The notes: generated by a model not told the origin, from the sequence alone. Numbered from the stretch's first letter, positions 26,385 through 39,589 are shown. The stretch is DNA of 60,000 bases from Lineus longissimus (GCF_910592395.1 NC_088309.1:9862501-9922500); one strand, 5' to 3'. A program made the numbers and translations.

Positions 26385-26550
26385 GTGTTGCGTTGGTTAA
26401 GAGTAGTGTTAAGAGTATTTTTGTGTTGCGTTGGTTGAGAGTTGTGTTAAGAGTACTTTTGTGTTGCGTTGGTTAAGAGTAGTGTTAAGAGTACTTTTGT
26501 GTTGCGTTGGTTAAGAGTAATTTGGTGTTGCGTTGGCTGAGAGTATAGTA
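26385..26550. repeat. 38-bp minisatellite
   Basis: Units starting GTGTTGCGTTGGTTAAGAGT begin at 26385, 26423, 26461 and 26499, spaced exactly 38 bp. A shortened fifth copy is at 26525. Confidence 0.9.
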
Positions 26551-27956
26551 TATTGGCCAGTCTTGTATAGCTTCGCTTGCTCTAATGTATTAAAAGAATC
26601 ATTTTGTGATACCTCCATACTGCCGTGAGGGCAATGTCTAACGTCTCATCAACTTTCTAGATCGACACCTGACCGTCTACGTCTGTGAATTTAAAAAAGA
26701 CATACCCGTAAATAATTCCACTAAAATAAAGGAAGTCTACTCCAAAAGATTGATGAATTGGTTTCCGATAGGCGCTTTTACAGATTGATTGACAATCTCA
26801 TTAGTTTCTTTCCGCGATATTAATGAGTTTATGTCTTACATTTGTCATTGAATCCTGAACATATGACTTCTCGTTTCGAAGCCGACACCCTAGTTCAAAT
26901 CGGCGGCGGGAAAAAGATAAGTGGGAGTTGTAATCCATTTTTCTGGATTATATTTATATGTGATATACAGGGCAAAAAACGAGAAGTTAAAAACAAACTA
27001 ATCCTCTGTCTCTCTTGTCTTCACCAATTATTTCATTCAACTAAGGTTGGTCGATATGACCGCTTCATTTTTTTACATTCGCATTTTTTCGCAACACAAT
27101 CATTATTCATAACTGTGGGGTACAAAACGGCTGTTTTCAGTGGATTAGATTCTAATGCAAGTGACATGGAATCTATAATATGGTAATAAAGATGAAGGAA
27201 TTCTTATTTCGCCAGGGATGACAATACGGACATGGCCGAAACCGCGTTACTGGGCAATGGGGAACGCTGGCAACATGTCAACAATACTTGTCCTGAACTT
27301 GTTACCTATAACGCCAGCAGGGACATATTTGACATTTCCTTCATGGGCACGATTTATCAATTAAGTTAGTACATGTATCATCATACTGAACACTACCTCC
27401 TCAACCTTTATGATCTAATCATAGTATAGGATACCATCCAGTGACATTGTGGTCTCGCGTTGACATCCCGCCTTCTTCGGTCGTAAATAAACTGATTTCA
27501 TTCAGGACAAGTCATCTGCATTTAGTATTCTCACACCCAATAAACGTGTACCTATCACGCGTTTTTTACTAAAGCATCATAATTTCTTCCAGTTCATCTC
27601 GAAAATCTGTAGTTGTTAAAAACCCAAAAGACAAAAAAAATATCTTTTGTAGCCATCTCAGCCTGGTAAGGTGACCTACTCACAATTTTTTAAAAACTCA
27701 TTCCGCAAAATCATATTACGTGTATTCTAATCAGACAAAGCAAATAATGACAAAGAACTTTATCATCACTTACAGGCGAATGGGAACAGCACCTCCGGTC
27801 CCTCGTGGCTTTTCTTCCAACTGTTGATCTAACCAACAGTACATATAATTAACCTACGCTTCAAAGAAAGCAAAGGTACATAATCTCATCTGAAATCCGA
27901 CGAGCATCTGACAAACTGTCGGCACTGTACGTCATAGTTTGAGTGATTCGCATCTG
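26551..27956. other. Intergenic DNA
   Basis: AT-rich. One 114-codon open frame (26842-27186) has no recognisable family. No repeats stand out. Confidence 0.55.
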
Positions 27957-28395
27957 CAACTCAATCGACGGCGGAACCAATCAAGCCTGATTTGATCAAG
28001 GCGTTGTATGTTCAGCCGCCGCTTTCTTTTTGTTCACCGTTACTACAAGGTGTTGCAGAATATATTTCCAAGTTTTGATCGCAATATCTCCTCTGAGTTA
28101 AGTTTGAGGGGTGCGCAACTCATCCGACGGCGGCATCGATCAAGCTTGATTCGATCAAGGCGTTCTTTTTCCTTTTGTCCACATTTACTACTTGGTGTTA
28201 CGCAATAAAACTAGCAGTTTCCTAAGATAAGACCACAGACATTCATGGACTTCAAAACTCATCCGACGGCGGCATCAATCAAGCCAGATTCGATCAGGGC
28301 GTTCTTTTTCCTTTTGTCCGCATTTACTACTGGGTGTTACGCAATAAAATGAGCAGTTTCCTAAGATAAGACCACAGATATTCACGGACTTCAAA
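27957..28395. repeat. Three diverged tandem units of about 140-159 bp
   Basis: Units begin CAACTCATCCGACGGCGGCA near 27957 (diverged), 28116 and 28255. Each contains ATCAAGCC..GATTCGATCA, TTTACTAC..GGTGTTACGCA and, in the last two, TTTCCTAAGATAAGACCACA. The last two are about 93% alike by eye. Confidence 0.85.
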
Positions 28396-31300
28396 TATTA
28401 CAAGTATATTCTTAAATGTTGGGAGGTATAATAAGGAGTCAAAGGTGCAAAGTACATTCTAAAACACCTAGTAGCATTTCCTGCGCGTCATAGCACGCTG
28501 CCGATGGCATGGGGAAGTTAAGCTGCCCAGTTTTTGTAGTTGTTGACGGTGATCCATCACAGTGATTCAATCTTGCAAAATGTAACTTTGCGAAGTTCGG
28601 GATCGATGTACTATCACATAGATGTGAGTGCCATGTCATTGCAAAGGCGGTTCCCTCGTTTAAGTGATATCGCGCTGCAATGATGTACCACGTACCACGT
28701 CCTTCCAATTAGGTGATTGCGAACTCTCACTGTCGTGATGTCCCCTGTCCTGACAAGGTGATTGCCCACCACGTGACGAGGTATCTAGCGTGTAATCTAA
28801 TTTGCCTGACTACAAGCTAGTCAGTATCGAAATACTGCAGGGGAATTATTCTATGGGGTCAAATGTCACGCTGTGAATATTGGGCTGGCAAATTCCAGAC
28901 GTATACCGCATTGATCTGCTTTAATTAACTGCGGGGCGTCAATTCGATTTCGGTGGTATCAAAGCTGCGCCTGAAGCGTGGTCGGACACTTGTGGTTGTG
29001 TTGATGGGATTGGGCTGGAAAGTTCAATATTTAATCAATCAATTTAAAATTCAAACTGATAGTTCTCCAGCCGTCAAGAGTGATCAATCGAAATCACCCA
29101 ATTCTAGTGGTCTGCGAAAGCAAGATGTCGTAAAATGTAAATCGTTCACCTGTTTAAAATTCAAAACATAGACTAGAGAAACGAATAAACATGGAAGGAG
29201 GAGTATCTGCATGCATGTGGGGTGACCAACATATCATCAATCCTGGACATTTTAGTGTATAACCTCTCAATATAATGTTGTGAATTGAAGGACTTGCACC
29301 ATATGTGACCAGCCATGGGCTACCATGCGTGCCTCATACGCAGCTTGCAAGATTATACCAAGATGACTTCGGGTCTGTTTCTGGAGCTGGAAATATCCGA
29401 AATAGCGGGCGCGTGATCCCTTAAAAATCCTAGCGATGTCCTCCGAGATGTACGGATGACAGTTGATAAATAGCGAGAGAGTGCGCTGCTGAGATGGTGA
29501 TTTAATGAGCCAATTGGACCTTGGTTTTGACAAGATAATGCCATGACAGTGTGCCAGTGAAACTTGACCTTCACCAGTGAAACATGAATATTTCAGCTAT
29601 ATATTAAGAGCTTACATTTCATATACGGTAATATAGATATATATGAATATTTCAGTACAAAAAATATCATTCCTCGAGTCTAGCGTCAAATGAAAAAAAG
29701 CCAGTAGATAACTTTATAGATTTTTGGAGAAAATGTGGAAAAACATCTCAAATACTGTACATGTATTACCTTAAGAAGAAGAACAACAAGAAGGGGGGAA
29801 GAAAGGAGAAGGAGGGAAGAGGAACTAACCTGTTAAAACAAACGTCTTAATTTGTAATATCCTATAGAATACAACAACGTCCGAGTCAACTCTCAGTGGG
29901 ATCGTTTGAAATGGCCTGATACTACCCAGTAAGTGGATTAAGACCTGACAAGTAAATGAATTTGTGGATATTCTGGTATTTATGACGGTCTGGCGAATGC
30001 GAGCGGTCGGATTTGTTGAACTGATTGAAGCCTGCAGTCACGTTTATCTTTCATTAAAATGAACACGCGTACTGGGATCTTGAATTCATTAGGGCAATAA
30101 ATTGGCCCTTAGCAATTGCAAAATGTAAATAACTGTATATATCTGTCTTTGTTACTGTCAAATTCAGTATTTTCGCGTCACTTTCTGCAATCCTTCGAGA
30201 CATTTTAGTAATTGCAAGGAAACTTAGTCATGCCAGCATCGCCTGTTCGAAGAAAGTGCCAACACTACCGGGAAGGCAATTGCTGCAGTGCTCTGATGGA
30301 ACAAACAATTTATTTTGGTGAAGACGGGATTTTCTCGGAATTGGAAGTACATGTATATTGAAGGGGGACTTCCTAAACGGTAATGCTGCAACTGACCTGA
30401 CAGAATGCTGTTGCTTGTAAGTCTCAGAAGGGAAATCCACAAACAAAGCGTGCGTTCCGACTCCCGAGTCCACTTGTTCAAAGCTCCTCTATCTCCAAGG
30501 CCCAATTACCGTTATTTAGAGTGCCGTCACGTTCGCTCTGCCACCACCAAGTTAGCGGAAACCCAAGGGCTCCATAATGGAGGTCCTCTAAGTTTAAAGA
30601 TGATGCCCTCTATAACTTAACAATCGCTGCACTAACCAGGCTTTGAACAACCGGGCCCTAGTTATGTTCAATCTACTAGCCTAATCGATCAATGCATAAA
30701 GCAATACCAAATTTAAAATGGCTAACATGGTGGCCATCTTGGCTCATCGACGGACTCCGACGTGCCAGTCGCCCGCCATTGCCCAAAACAAAGCTCTCAT
30801 ACAGTTGATCCGTAACAAATTGCTTCAAAATGTTTGTTGCTGTTAGACAACATACACAAATGTATGGCTGGATCTATCGCAATAATACTATATTCATATG
30901 TCAACCGACCAATACTTCAACAACATCCTCAATCCAGTAGGCCAATTATATATCATTTCCCGCTATAGCTCAAGTACCCTATAGTATCGGGTGGATGGAG
31001 TGATATCTTTTCCGCAATCCTGGTACCCGTTTGGACAGCTTCCCAAAAGACATACAGATTAATATCGACCGACAATAGCCCTATCAACAAATAATTTCGC
31101 AAACATGTGTATTTCCCGAACTCATTTAATGGAATCTCCGATCGCTGATATGACATGTTAGTCCAGGATGCCCCCTATCACCTCACACCAACCACGTCCC
31201 CCTTGGATCTCGTTTTTCCTTCAAGTGACACGAAGACGTCCTGCAAAACAGCCACCCCCACCCCCATCCCATCCCCATAAAACACCAGCACTTTATTTCG

Positions 31301-34300
31301 GTGCCAGTGTCCTGAAGTTATGGAAAGATTGCATTTACGGTACGTAAAAATGTGGTTGTTACTTAGCACTATGCATCTTTAATTACAAATGCAAATGTTC
31401 GCAAAGATTTGGCCCGTCAAGGGTGGACTATAGTCACATTTTCGATCATGTGTGAAATTCTGCATCGCTTTTGTAACGGCTTGATTTGTAACCATAAAAA
31501 CCTTTAGGTCGATAACGCCATCAGTGTTGATGATATCTGCGTGAACTAGCCACTGACCGGAAAGGAACAGTGGTCATGTCGCGATGGTAATCAGCATGTC
31601 CCGTGCCAGGAAACATTAACTAGCATACTCAATTAGTAATTAGATCATATCTTCCGTGCATACAATTCAATTTGTAGATGCCTCATAAGTGATGAAATCA
31701 TCCCAGTCCACTTAACACTGCTGTTCCGTTCTGCTTGGGTCCATGGTCCCGGGCATTTGTGAATGGGAACCGGTCAATATCCCCATGGGCGAATGACCAC
31801 AACCATGCAGGGTGATAGATTGCAAGAAATGCCAATTGACATTCGGGTTCTGCCCCGCGCTCTCTGAAATATATTAGGCTGATGGATTTGTAAGATTAGA
31901 CAGCAAACAAGGAGGTTTCTTCGATGGATTTTTCAGATGTGAAAAGCATACTGATGTCGCCGGGAAGTATTTATTGCCAACAAATCTATTATTTGGAAGT
32001 CGTGAGGTAATTACGTACTGGGTGGATCAGTATGTTGTGAAGAATTTCCAGAAACTTAACCTTGCATCTTGGATCCCTTCGCATATTTTACTAAAGCGGG
32101 CAGGAATCGTTTCAGTATTCGCATTCATGGGCAGTAACCATATAACGGCCTCAGATTATCCCTGGGACGAATCAGTCAATGATAAAAATTATTCAAGACT
32201 ATCGTAACGTTGTGCTTCATATGCCTTTATCTATATGCTATATGCGTTAATGAAATAGTCCATTCACCTGACTGTTTTAAGACTGTGGCAGTCAAAATAG
32301 CACCGTTCTATCAAAAGTAATTGCCACGACGGCATAAAGTGAAAAGACCAACAAGTTATCAGGAATGACGCTGAACTTGATCAAAACATTTTCAAGACAC
32401 TCAAACACGGAAACCTAAATTGCGTCATGTATGCGGCAATGCACGTCTATACATGCACACTGTCATACTGGAACTATGCTTTTTGCGAATGAATTAGTTT
32501 CGAGGCGCTGGCTTCTTGTACGCGGACGGTCAATTCTCTCAGTTATGAGACTCAACACATGTATTTCGATATATCCGGCGAATGTAGCATAAAAAGCTGT
32601 TGGTCTACTTTCCCCGACTGCTTTCCACATCGGCCACACTTGACCGTATTACCAGTACTATATAAATAAAGAACATCTTATATTCTGGCGCTGCTATACC
32701 CGTCTGAAGAGCTCTGATCACGGACGCTGGCGATCGTCACTCATATCAACAGCAACTTGAAAATACCTTACAGTTTATTAAGTTTGATCAAATCTCACAC
32801 TCGAGAGGTGTTCCTGCATATTCCCTGCTTTTGAGATAGCAGTTACCTCAAGGCCGCAGAATATGGTGCACGCATATATCGTATTTCTAACGCAAGGTGT
32901 TCAATCCATAGCATGATTCGCAATAACAGAAACGATACAATATGTACGTACATGTAGGTGGAAGAAAACCTTTTATTTATTGTTGGTTTTAAGTTATTTT
33001 GCCGTCGAGTTCCTTGCAGGGAAAGCTCGGGTTACATGGAACTACGCCGACACGAACACACCAAAGCTGCTATCAATGCAATAGACGAAAGATTTTACCT
33101 AAAGAACCTGTTACGACGGTCAAGGAAGACTCTTCATGTATTAGAGCAATCATTGCTTGAGCCGATCCCAATGAAGTACATGGGGGTCAAGTTACTGTTA
33201 TAATGACACCACCACTGCACCCCTCCTTAGCTATAATTACGAAATTGTGCTTTAGTGCGGACGATAGCAGTTCTTAGTTGATGGATTGGGGTTGTGCGGT
33301 TTGAGGCAAAATATATGGTAGTTGATGATACCCTATAGTGAGTGCCCTTGTGAGATGATGTAGGCGGTTTCGAGTCAATACCTTTCATGTCATAACAATA
33401 CGCCACCTAGTTCATTAAAGGGAAAGAAATCACACCTGATTTGATTATAGTTGTCTGTCTTTTCCCCTTACAATGGCACCCTATACATGTACACGTTTCT
33501 AACATTGGTTAATGCCATTAAACACTTCAGCAATTCTAACGATCTAAAAGAACATTATTTGTATTCAAGATAGAGGCCATTCGTTATTTATCATAGTTAT
33601 CACTCTTATTCTCCGACTGTTCGCGCTCTACATCACAAGATTTAGCTGTTACACGAACGCACATAAACTTGCCTCGAGAACACAGCTATGTTGAAAGAAG
33701 CCCTCGTAGTGTCGACTAGGAAAAGAAAATGTTGACACCGCGGGCTGTTGGAAAGAAAGGTTCAACGTCCTTGCTGTTCATTGGAGAATTCATCACCAGG
33801 CAAAAGAGCCAAGTGCGAGAGTTCGTTCTCCCTGGGTATAACATCTGCGGTACCATCTGTCTCATGGCCATAGGCAGAATTCACGTTTGACAAATTCTGC
33901 GACTTTCAGGCTCTTTCATGCTCTGAGGATTGTGAGACCAATGCGACGTGAAGCGAAAGATTCGATACCAGTTATGGATCCATTACTTAATTACAAAGCC
34001 AATTGCTCGGAAACTTTAAATCATATCTGGCACATTTTTCAACTTGTCGTTCAAATATATATTTTTCAATGAGTATATATATGACAAAATGTTTGATTTT
34101 ATCACTTTTCAAAAGAAATGACAGAAATTTAATATAAAACTTAATTGCTCTCGCCAAGATCATTTGATATTGAGTCAATAGCAAACGATTCTGTTGCTTG
34201 CGATTCTGATGTGTAACATAGCTTACAATGACCTCGTCAGTGTTAATTGACAATTGACTTGAATTCTAATTATGGTTTTGTTGACAAACCCCACGCGTTG

Positions 34301-34713
34301 TTTACTCGTGTTTAATTGGAAACTAATCTGTATTACTTTGTGGCAATATATGGAGTCATTGCCTGAAATGACCTTAACATTCAGTTACATGTATTTCTCA
34401 CAGGAAAAGTACCGGTGTACCGTTTTTGGTTGTTCCCTATATTTCAGTGTCTCCATGCAATAGCCAGCCAGAGACGATGACCATGAGGGGAAACAGAGAA
34501 AATTTGTCAATCTGTCTTTGAGTGTTCCACAAACAATGAGGGGAACACTGACAAGCGAAAACACTGTCAAGCGCTACACCGAGTATGTAGAGGCATATTT
34601 ACATTTCCTTCCAAGGACAGGCCATCTCGGCAAGTTGGAAGACCTGCCCGATTTTCAGCAAGCTGTGAGTTTGATTATCCGTGTGACTGTCAATGTACGT
34701 GTAGGTCCGCTTC
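28396..34713. other. Intergenic DNA downstream of the GPCR
   Basis: Holds the polypurine tract and many short open frames. One, 33035-33203 after a CGAGTTCCTTGCAG acceptor, reads YMELRRHEHTKAAINAIDER, but is unrecognised. No GPCR polyadenylation signal could be fixed. Confidence 0.5.
29768..29823. repeat. Polypurine tract
   Basis: About 55 bases almost wholly A and G (AAGAAGAAGAACAACAAGAA then GGGGGGAAGAAAGGAG and on). Confidence 0.85.
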
Positions 34714-35721
34714 TTAGAATCTGTTAAGCTCATTCAGTCTTCTCTTATCTGTACCAATTATCTTCTTCCATAAATTCTTAACATCTGCCCTGAATTTTGA
34801 ACTCAATGCAAGGTAGATGTAGAAATTTAACAGATTGTTCCCGCTAGCCACGATCCAGGCAGCAATAAAACTGGTTCGGCGTTGAAATGGCTGTTCCCAC
34901 GCCCTCTCTTGGAATATAATTTCCCAAAAGACAAAATCCACTGGATAAGCACTCGTGAAAATAACAAATGCAAACGATATTGCAAGGATCATTATGATTG
35001 TCCCTTTTTCATCACAGTCAGTCCCAGTTTGCGAAGGTCCACCATTCAGTTTCCAAAGAATAGCCGCATTAGCCGCAACAACAATGAGACAGGGCAATAC
35101 CGCATCAACCATGAGCCATGTGTAGGTGAAAGCTAGCGGGGTGGAAGCAGCACCACAAACCTTATAGAATACAAAGTTGTCAGATGGTAAGGGATTACAT
35201 TCTTCAATCGTCACAGAGACACAAGCTATGAACACTATTAAAGGAAAATGAAAACCGATGTTAAGCAGCAGGACAATTTTTGCTTTTTGTTTCGTGCACC
35301 AAAACTTGGCTCGAAGGGGAAAGCAGATGGCTAAAGCACGGTCAACAGACAAAGAGACAGTGCACCATGATGCCACTGTATAAAATAAGTACGTTGATGA
35401 TATATATATTTTACACGTAACGACCATCGAATGCATGAACGGTTCTCGAAATTCATGCAGCATCACCGGCCAGAGAAGTTCTGTGGTGGCCAACAAGTCA
35501 AAAACAGCCAAAACTTTAAAGTTGAAAGAAACTACGGACTTTCTGTCTCTGGTAAAGTGAACCGTCAAAAATATCAATACATTTCCAGGGAACCCGATTA
35601 CGAATAGAACTGAGGGTAAATAGACGAAGAGTACTTTTAACAACTCTAATTGAGATTCAGCGAGGCTGAAGTCTGTACAGTTTGAGCTATTCCAAAACAT
35701 CGTACTCCTGTCGTCAGCCAT
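34714..35721 (-). CDS. Class A (rhodopsin-like) G-protein-coupled receptor, intronless
   Basis: A complete 335-residue seven-transmembrane receptor in a single exon. I chose the ATG at 35721-35719 (AACTATGG context); the frame stays open 16 codons further upstream but without another ATG. The short N-terminus has glycosylation sites NSS and NCT. Landmarks, numbered from this Met: GN in TM1 (N47), LAVFD in TM2 (D75), Cys103 at the top of TM3, and a second extracellular-loop Cys at about 175 for the conserved disulfide. The end of TM3 reads VDRALAICFP, so DRY is DRA. TM6 has FTSAYP instead of CWxP, and TM7 has NNLLNFYIY instead of NPxxY, followed by a basic helix 8. The pattern fits the large invertebrate orphan and peptide-type class A receptors. 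The ligand cannot be read from sequence. Intronless receptors of this type often form local expansions, but no second copy is present here. Confidence 0.95.
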   Translation of the reverse strand: MADDRSTMFWNSSNCTDFSLAESQLELLKVLFVYLPSVLFVIGFPGNVLIFLTVHFTRDRKSVVSFNFKVLAVFDLLATTELLWPVMLHEFREPFMHSMVVTCKIYISSTYLFYTVASWCTVSLSVDRALAICFPLRAKFWCTKQKAKIVLLLNIGFHFPLIVFIACVSVTIEECNPLPSDNFVFYKVCGAASTPLAFTYTWLMVDAVLPCLIVVAANAAILWKLNGGPSQTGTDCDEKGTIIMILAISFAFVIFTSAYPVDFVFWEIIFQERAWEQPFQRRTSFIAAWIVASGNNLLNFYIYLALSSKFRADVKNLWKKIIGTDKRRLNELNRF

Positions 35722-35832
35722 AGTTGAAAAGATCAGGTCGATCTTACTATCTGCACATTCTACAGCCAAAAGCTTGCAGTTGAAATAGGTATAGCCTAAT
35801 ACACTGTTACACCGAGATCCAATTCGTACTGA

Positions 35833-36039
35833 TTAGTTGCTTGATACACGAATCCAGTCATAATCCGCACTTGAATTTCTCATATAAGATTCAGATTTGT
35901 CTACGGCGGTCGAAAAAGCCAAGTGGTCTCTTTTATAAGAATAGAAATAACTTGCGAGAAGAGTCACCCCTAAAATCTGAACAACGTATTTCCTCGTGAT
36001 GTCAAATGCAATCCGCTGCTGTAACGACCTGCAATGCAT
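35833..36039 (-). CDS. Possible short type II membrane protein ORF, 68 residues
   Basis: This ORF lies 111 bp upstream of the GPCR start, on the same strand. From the ATG at 36039 it reads a basic N-terminus, a hydrophobic segment YVVQILGVTLLASYFYSY at about residues 18-35, then a polar tail with NSS. That layout resembles the signal-anchor start of a Golgi enzyme, but the ORF ends in a stop and I see no good donor. The frame is open further upstream (to about 36243) without another well-placed ATG. It may simply be 5' sequence of the GPCR transcript or chance. Confidence 0.2.
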   Translation of the reverse strand: MHCRSLQQRIAFDITRKYVVQILGVTLLASYFYSYKRDHLAFSTAVDKSESYMRNSSADYDWIRVSSN

Positions 36040-36239
36040 CGGCCCGAACTCCCAAAAGCGGAATCCTGTTCTCTCTGTTTCCACAAGATCTCTAGTACAA
36101 TTTCGAAAAAAGAAGATGCGACAGCCTGTTGGACATTTGTTGTGTACGTGATCGAGAGGGTTTCCAGCCTTGGTGATGTTATGACTACATGGGTTGACGA
36201 TTAGAAAGTCAAACCACTCGAAATACGCCCGCAGTGTGA

Positions 36240-36536
36240 CCAAACATTGGTAGCATTTTGCTGAATGTTTAAAAGCACAAGTGATGTGTCAGTGAATAAG
36301 CGAATGGACCAGATTGTGAAATAGTGTAGAATTACGACGCACTCCCCCACTATGCATGTACCTGGCGGTAACTGATCAAATAATGGTCATTTTCCAAATG
36401 ACTTTCCATTTAGTTATTGGATATCTGGATTGCTCACCAAACATTGGTGAAACCAATACACCTACGTTTCAGACTGTAGACTTGTATGAGACAATGCAAA
36501 ATTAAAAACATCATTATTTGATACCATTTCATTTAA
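36240..36536. other. Intergenic DNA upstream of the GPCR
   Basis: Nothing recognisable beyond the TAA flank of the MITE at 36537. Confidence 0.55.
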
Positions 36537-36994
36537 GGGGCTGTAGGAAAATTAAAGTGAAGCCAAAAGAAACGAAAACATTTCGTTTGGGGGAGGGGGT
36601 CAGGGGGTAATTTTTTTCTTGTTTTTTTTTCCAAAAAAGCCTCAACAAAAAAAACCAAAAAAAAAATTTTTTTTAGCCTGGGTACCAGTCATGAGGCGTT
36701 TTCTGCCCACAAAATGCGAAAATCTGCTCCTAAAAGCCTGGTAGCCTCCTGGTAGTTTCCTGAGTAGCTGGTTACTACCAGAACTTTCAAACGCCCTGTT
36801 TAACCACTTGCCCTCAAGCAGATAAGGATCCCGCCTTGAAGTTTGTCACAAAGTGCCAAAAGTCAAAAGGTGCAACACAAGGCCATGGAAAGCGAAGCCA
36901 AAAAATCATAATGTTTTAGTTTCTGAGGGGGGGGTGGAGGAGAAACTGAAATATTTCATTTCTATTGGCTTCACTTTAATCTTGCTACAGCCCC
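36537..36994. mobile_element. Non-autonomous DNA transposon (MITE), 458 bp, TAA target duplication
   Basis: Inverted ends begin GGGGCTGTAG. They continue with near-identical ATTAAAGTGAAGCCAA blocks for roughly 50 bp (36537 onward, and the complement ending at 36994). TAA flanks both ends (36534-36536, 36995-36997), compatible with a TWA-targeting PIF/Harbinger-type element. The interior contains G-runs of five (36592-36617), poly-T and poly-A tracts and CTGGTAG repeats, but no coding capacity. Confidence 0.75.
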
Positions 36995-39589
36995 TAACTG
37001 TGAGTTAAAGGTACAAGTACGCGTGCGTATCGCGGTATCCTTGTTCAAAGTGAAAGCAAATGACAACGAAATCGTTCGGAAACGTACCAGACATTGAAAA
37101 TATTTCACCAAAGTATATACTTTGGGAGACCAATTAGACAAAGTGACTTAAGTGTTAATGTATGTTCCGGGGTGGGAAACAATGATACAGAAGACGATTT
37201 TATGACTGCTGTTGGCATGATCCTAAACTGCACGCAAACAACTTGGGTTTGTGGTTAAACCTTTCTAAAAAAAAGCTTTGGACATAACACGTTGGCGAAG
37301 GTTTCGACCGGTTGTTATGGACATGCGTATGGAGAAAGTTCGACATCACGCGTCGATGAACATTTATGCGTCGGTTTTGACATGATCAGTTGTAACAGAC
37401 ACTACCAGATAATATGAGCTGCCCTGCTGGACTCATAACAGGATTCAGTCTCTTCGCATACATAAAAGAAAGAATGAGTAAAGGTTCTTGCTAATGAATC
37501 TTGTTTGCTTGTAGATTGGGTCACAGCAGTACCCTACTGGTGTTATATTTATAAAACGAGTACTGAATCGAAGCGTGATGATACGGCTGGTTTGTAAAGA
37601 ACACGATAATCTCAACCTACTCACTTTTAGCTTTGCTGTGATTTCGAGATTCTTGAACAATATTTTTAACGCGCGTAAGAAGATTACAAAGTCAAAGTAA
37701 AAATAGTGTATGGAAACCTGGTGGATCTAATGGATTTTTCACGTAATCTGCTAGAATTACATTCAATTTCTTTCAGATTTCTCTTTGACAGCCCTGGTCG
37801 TTCGCCAAAAAAATCGGAAATGATATCACGTCCCTTGATATGCGCGACTGTCTTTAACCTATATAATGATTGGAGACGTCAGACTGACATAAAGAGTGAA
37901 AGAAAGCACTGTCTGTACATATGATGTATTGTCATCTAAAAACGGCGATGTAATGAGGTTAATGACCTGTTAATGAGGTGGTATTGTAAGGTACAATACG
38001 GTCTTTGTGAAATATCATATTAGGGATACCAGGCACATGTAGTTTGCCGATGAACCACATGCATAACCTTACCTGAATATATCATTTCTATACCTCGACC
38101 ATTGGTGAGACAATAAAGGGAGTTCCAATCGTCGTGTTGGGACATTTTAACATGCAGTCTCCAACTTGCACACTATACGATACTTCAATATTCAGATATG
38201 TTTAATAACGTTGCTATTGCCACTCGAAGAGTGATGCGAGGAAAATATCTGTCACTAGTTAAATATATTCTATATCATTTTGATACTGCAACACGGTATG
38301 ACATGGAACTCAAATTCAACGAAATCGACCAACGTGTTTTCACTCTATGACCTGCATCACACCTTTTAGTCACCGAAAAATAAATAAATGTATGCACAAT
38401 ATTCCGTTAGAGCTTTGACGTATTTTTTGGACACAACCTTTTTTATTGCCTTTGAATTGTATAGGCAATTCCTCTCCCTCGGATCGGAATAGTTGTTTAC
38501 AAGAAATTCAATATGAAGTGTATTGATAGGTTTTAAAAGCCATCTGGCCACAGTCAGATAGTATAGATATACTGTGAGCATTAACAGCAGCTGCTTTCTT
38601 GGGACAATAGTCGCTCAGTGAATTTCAATCTATTTTAAACGACAGTACGTTCTCCTGATCAAGATATCGAACAATCACAGATGTTACATCGGATGTTGTT
38701 ATGAATCATAATTCTAAAATACCTTTGGGTTGATTTCTCTAAGGTACCCCAATTATCACTTCAAAGGGAAAAAACCTAAGCCTCGTGGTGAGAACAGAGG
38801 GCCTTGATAACTCAACCAATACCCTCCTGGGTTATGATTAGCATTACATACATTATTCACTGTCTAGGAGGCATTTCAGAATTGAAATTCAAACCACAGC
38901 GTCGGATCCATGTTGAAATACCGACGCCTTCTCGGGTGGCGCTCAAATTCCGTCTGACTCTCTGACGGCTCGGGATTTGACAAAGTTTTAGCTCTACCCG
39001 CTGAGTTTTCGGTGTCTCACAGCACCTCCGCTTCAGGTTCAATTCCATTAAAAAGTCAATGCGTTCGAGCCCAAACATCTGCTTGCAAACTACAGAAAGA
39101 AACAGCAACAAAATAACAGATTACATGAAAGCAACAACCGTTTCATGGTAAATACTTATAAAGATAATAAGATATGTTTTCAATGCAATTAATGATTGAT
39201 TGCTAACAGATGGTGCCATTTGAAAGACCATAATACATTGTAGAGATTGATGCGGGAGTAAAGATTAATGTGATTATAATAGAGCTACCTGGAAAAAACC
39301 CTATTGTTCATATACATGTACATAAATCTCATTTCAGACACGTAATCTATTTTGTCCGTTTGCACGCCACATGTGTTTATCGGCATAAATCGACAAAAAG
39401 CTAGAAAATACGCAATATTATTGTGAAAAATAACATATGATGGCTCATTTTTGGTCAACAGGCATGGAATTATCTCACTCTTTGTCAGTTATAACACGAA
39501 TGTGCTTTAATAGTTGTATTTTGTCGCGAACATCACCATGCAAAATCACCAAAAACTAATTGAAATTATAAATGTTTTCGTGTCTTACA
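36995..39589. other. Intergenic DNA
   Basis: AT-rich. The only candidate is the possible terminal exon at 38857-39089. Confidence 0.55.
38857..39089 (-). CDS. Possible terminal exon, unrecognised
   Basis: On the minus strand a strong acceptor (TGTTGCTGTTTCTTTCTGTAG) ends at 39090. It is followed by 77 codons open to a TGA at 38859-38857, in a segment richer in G+C than its surroundings. The product is basic with several cysteines (it contains LKRRCCETPKTQRVELKLCQ), with no hydrophobic segment and no family I recognise. It could be the last coding exon of a gene lying to the right, or a non-coding exon. No other exon of such a gene was identified. Confidence 0.25.

Noticed and set aside
26054-26476. 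Three overlapping open frames on both strands
   Set aside because: Mutual overlap, no homology, and the right end runs into the 38-bp minisatellite.
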